In this document: piece by piece, positions 21,294 to 23,226 of the stretch
Layout of the letters: each line of letters begins with the position of its first letter
How positions within the stretch are numbered: the first letter of the stretch is position 1
Assembly (NCBI GenBank): GCA_964406345.1
Contig: CAYORK010000021.1
Coordinates: forward strand, 1 to 23,226
Direction: 5' to 3'
Source of the DNA: SYAN01 sp964406345
Lineage (GTDB): Bacteria; Actinomycetota; Actinomycetes; Nanopelagicales; Nanopelagicaceae
Length of the DNA: 23,226 nucleotides
Program-made: the position numbers and the translations under genes
Notes under the pieces: generated by a model
Seen by the model: only the letters and a program-made list of their open reading frames with translations
Databases searched by the model: none
Told to the model about the DNA's origin: nothing

Positions 21294-21995
21294 ATGTCTG
21301 ACAATTCAATGAAGACCAAGAACGGCAAGAAAGCGCGAGAGTTCATCTCCCCGAGCGATCTCACATTCTCCTGGAATGACTGTCATCGCTGTCTCTGGCT
21401 CTACTACAACTATGGTGTGAAGAACCCTAGTTTCCTGCCTCTCGTCGGCGACCTTGCTGATATGCAGGAGCGTTACTTCGACGGAGCCTCCTCGCATCAT
21501 ATGGATCCAGGGATCCCCGCAGGCAAAGTCCTCGATCGCGGCAAGTTCGTAGTCTCTAAGCCGATCGAGGTCGATGGCGTACCCAGTAAGTTCGCGATTC
21601 GCGGCAAGTACGACATTCTGATGGAGTTCGAAGATGGCTCGTTCGGCATCATTGATTGCAAATTCCAAGCGCGGGATACTGATAAGAGTGACTTCTATGC
21701 TCCGCAGCTTGAGGCATACGCATTCGCGCTCGAGAATCCGGCGCAAGGCGAGCCACGACGAGTCTCTTCGCTAGGACTCTTCGTCTGGTCCTTGGTGACG
21801 CCTCGAGGAAATGCCGATTCTGGCTTTGGCCTTCAGCTCAAGAGCAGCTGGCGTCCCATCGAAAGGAATCCGGAAGCCCTACAAAGTAGGTTGACTGAGT
21901 TCATCACCATGATCTCTTCACCTGTGAAGAGCGCTCAAGGGTGCGAACACTGTCGCTATATCTCCGAGCGACGCGAGATCCTTGGCAGCGAATGA
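21294..21995 (+). CDS. RecB/Cas4-like PD-(D/E)XK nuclease family protein
   Basis: Soluble protein of 233 aa with a RecB-type nuclease core: Asp107 in RGKYDILMEFE, Asp121 and Lys123 in GIIDCKF (the D-x-K signature), and Gln138/Tyr142 in QLEAYAFAL, the QxxxY motif of RecB, AddB and Cas4. Four cysteines flank the core as two pairs, Cys30/Cys33 (NDCHRC) and Cys217/Cys220 (GCEHC), which could bind an iron-sulfur cluster or zinc; Cas4 uses one plus three. No cas, recombination or toxin gene is adjacent. The frame is open to 21033 but that part lies in the permease gene and terminator. Starts at 21282 and 21309 are also possible. The target and role are unknown; DNA repair or a Cas4-like end-processing job is inference. 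Only three bases separate its stop from the convergent acyltransferase stop. Confidence 0.82.
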   Translation: MSDNSMKTKNGKKAREFISPSDLTFSWNDCHRCLWLYYNYGVKNPSFLPLVGDLADMQERYFDGASSHHMDPGIPAGKVLDRGKFVVSKPIEVDGVPSKFAIRGKYDILMEFEDGSFGIIDCKFQARDTDKSDFYAPQLEAYAFALENPAQGEPRRVSSLGLFVWSLVTPRGNADSGFGLQLKSSWRPIERNPEALQSRLTEFITMISSPVKSAQGCEHCRYISERREILGSE

Positions 21996-21998
21996 GGC

Positions 21999-22742
21999 CT
22001 ACACCTCGTCGTCAGTGACTTTCTCTCCACGCGCCAATCTCTCTTTTGCAACTGTTGCGTAGACATCAACATACTCCTGGCCGGAGAGTCGCTGTAGCGT
22101 CGCCATGATCTCATCGGTGACTCGTCTCAAGACCAATGGATTGTCCGAGTCGCCGGCATCGGAGAAATCCAGCGGTTCGCCGAAGACCATCGCCACCTGG
22201 CGCAGCTTGGGAATCACCTGCCCTGTCGGTTGAATCTTGTCGGTATGAAACATCGCTACGGGGACGACGAGGGCCCCGGATTCGATTGCGAGACGCGCGA
22301 TACCAGTCCTGCCTCGATAGAGGCGTCCATCAGGGCTACGAGTTCCCTCTGGGTAGATGCCGAGACAATCTCCCTCAGCCAAGACCCGAAGGCCCGTATC
22401 GATAGCAGCCTCACTTCGTGCTCCACCCGAACGATCTACGGGTACCTGACCCAGGGCATGGAAAGTGATCTTCTTCAAGAAACCCTTGATCCCAGGAGAG
22501 GTGAAGTACTCGCTCTTTGCGAGAAAGGTGACCTTCCTTGGCACTACAAGTGGCATGAAGATCGAATCACTAAACGAGAGGTGATTCGAGGCGATGATTA
22601 CCGGACCAACTGTGGGGACATTTCTCAAGCCTGTAACTTTCGGACGGAAGAAAATCATCAGGATCGGAGAGAGGAACGCTTTCAACAAGGTGTAGGCCAG
22701 GATCGTCGGGCTCAAACTCGAAGAGCCTTTCGCTTCACTCAT
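21999..22742 (-). CDS. 1-acylglycerol-3-phosphate acyltransferase (PlsC family, second copy)
   Basis: Membrane-associated enzyme of 247 aa that acylates lysophosphatidic acid or a related lysolipid. Canonical motifs are SNHLSFSDS with N53, H54 and D59, YPEGTRSPDGRLYRG (130-144), and PVAMFHTDKIQPTG. A hydrophobic helix spans residues about 13-32. AAGGAG five bases before the ATG at 22742 fixes the start. Unlike the copy at 7226-7978 it keeps the Gly of the PEGT motif, so it is the better candidate for the housekeeping enzyme. It is divergent from the Gfo/Idh gene. Confidence 0.93.
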   Translation of the reverse strand: MSEAKGSSSLSPTILAYTLLKAFLSPILMIFFRPKVTGLRNVPTVGPVIIASNHLSFSDSIFMPLVVPRKVTFLAKSEYFTSPGIKGFLKKITFHALGQVPVDRSGGARSEAAIDTGLRVLAEGDCLGIYPEGTRSPDGRLYRGRTGIARLAIESGALVVPVAMFHTDKIQPTGQVIPKLRQVAMVFGEPLDFSDAGDSDNPLVLRRVTDEIMATLQRLSGQEYVDVYATVAKERLARGEKVTDDEV

Positions 22743-22848
22743 CGTCTCTCCTTAGAAGTTCAGACCTGCTCAACATTCAGCGCTGCAGGCCCTCTCTGGC
22801 ATGGAAGCGATCCGACTCCATTACCAATCGAGGTCATCGATGAAGTCG

Positions 22849-22854
22849 TAATCT
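22849..22854 (+). promoter_or_regulatory. Possible -10 box of the Gfo/Idh gene
   Basis: TAATCT, seven bases (taccgcc), then the ATG at 22862, with no Shine-Dalgarno. This again suggests a leaderless start. Confidence 0.5.
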
Positions 22855-22861
22855 TACCGCC

Positions 22862-23226
22862 ATGGCACTTCGATGGGGAGTCATCGCACCAGGCGCCATC
22901 GCGCGGGTATTCGCCTCTGATCTCGCGATTCTTGACCCTTCACGAGAAGATCACCGAATCACCGCAGTTGGCTCTCGAGAGATTGTGCGCGCTGCGCAAT
23001 TCGCAAAGGAATTCGGAGTGGATGATCACTTCGGAAGTTACTTGCAAGTTCTAACTTCACCCAAAGTCGATGTCGTCTACGTTGCCAACGTGCAGAGCGC
23101 ACACTATGAAACCGTCATGGCGGCGCTCAGCGAAGGAAAGCATGTCCTTTGCGAGAAACCATTCACCATGAATGCCACCGAGTCAAGAGAGATCTTCGAT
23201 CTTGCACGCTCACAAGGGCTCTTCGT
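22862..23226 (+). CDS. Gfo/Idh/MocA-family oxidoreductase, 3'-truncated by the window edge
   Basis: The first 121 codons of a NAD(P)-dependent sugar, inositol or related polyol dehydrogenase. The Rossmann opening is WGVIAPGAIARVFASDL, the second strand ends at AVGSRE, and HVLCEKPFTMNATES carries the family EKP motif with catalytic Lys99. The VYVANVQSAHYE segment equals the usual V-I-x-T-P-N-x-x-H region. The first seven residues lead straight into the first strand, so ATG 22862 is a natural start, and TAATCT lies seven bases upstream. The rest is outside the window, so the substrate cannot be inferred. Confidence 0.9.
   Translation, partial: MALRWGVIAPGAIARVFASDLAILDPSREDHRITAVGSREIVRAAQFAKEFGVDDHFGSYLQVLTSPKVDVVYVANVQSAHYETVMAALSEGKHVLCEKPFTMNATESREIFDLARSQGLF

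Noticed and set aside
22230..23054. Open frame of 274 codons on the plus strand
   Set aside because: It is antisense to the PlsC gene and out of frame with the Gfo/Idh gene; both of those have clear family motifs and this frame has none.

Overview
The window looks like a stretch of an actinobacterial chromosome of moderate GC content (clearly below Streptomyces or Mycobacterium), probably a scaffold from a metagenome or single-cell assembly, because it holds a run of 100 N at 8457-8556. The gene order is the main clue to the phylum. The series lipoyl-E2 acyltransferase, SDR39U1 epimerase, lipB, lipA, DUF4191 membrane protein, RDD protein, glnA matches what I recall of Mycobacterium tuberculosis Rv2215-Rv2220. 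The pair PadR regulator / inositol-3-phosphate synthase matches Rv0047c/Rv0046c. A small free-living freshwater or marine actinobacterium (Nanopelagicales-like) would fit, but that is inference.

Layout. 1-2009 (+): 3' part of a 2-oxoacid dehydrogenase E2 gene and an SDR39U1-type epimerase. 2015-5462 (-): an MMPL-family transporter and an overlapping FAD oxidoreductase, inserted in the lipoate neighbourhood. 5628-8605 (+): lipB, lipA, an acyltransferase and a DUF4191 membrane protein broken by the assembly gap. 8602-8988 (-): RDD membrane protein. 9181-10611 (+): glnA, with four 11-bp-phased GlnR-like half sites upstream and a strong terminator downstream. 10736-11950 (-): nhaA. 11992-12780 (+): class I glutamine amidotransferase. 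12710-13639 (-): EamA exporter. 13719-16271 (+): an ECF-type cobalt/nickel uptake operon (CbiM, PDGLE protein, CbiQ, CbiO). 16288-17908 (-): enoyl-CoA hydratase/isomerase and an HSDL2-like SDR. 17967-19597 (-): a PadR regulator and ino1. 19831-21144 (+): NCS2 nucleobase permease with a strong terminator. 21294-21995 (+): a solitary RecB/Cas4-like PD-(D/E)XK nuclease. 21999-22742 (-): a second PlsC-type acyltransferase. 22862-end (+): the start of a Gfo/Idh/MocA oxidoreductase.

Functional links. LipB and LipA make the lipoyl cofactor used by E2. The two acyltransferases and ino1 point to phospholipid and phosphatidylinositol (or mycothiol) synthesis. glnA is probably under nitrogen control.

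The most striking feature is regulatory. Eight genes share the same start architecture, a TANNNT box exactly six bases before the start codon, with no Shine-Dalgarno; two more have seven bases. This is the signature of leaderless transcription. It corrects at least two starts (RDD protein and nhaA). Other points of note are a 22-bp perfect palindrome in front of the PadR gene, a cbiQ reading frame with no ordinary start codon, and a structured element in front of the nuclease gene. I saw no rRNA, tRNA, CRISPR array, insertion sequence or phage gene. No gene-free stretch exceeds 300 bases.
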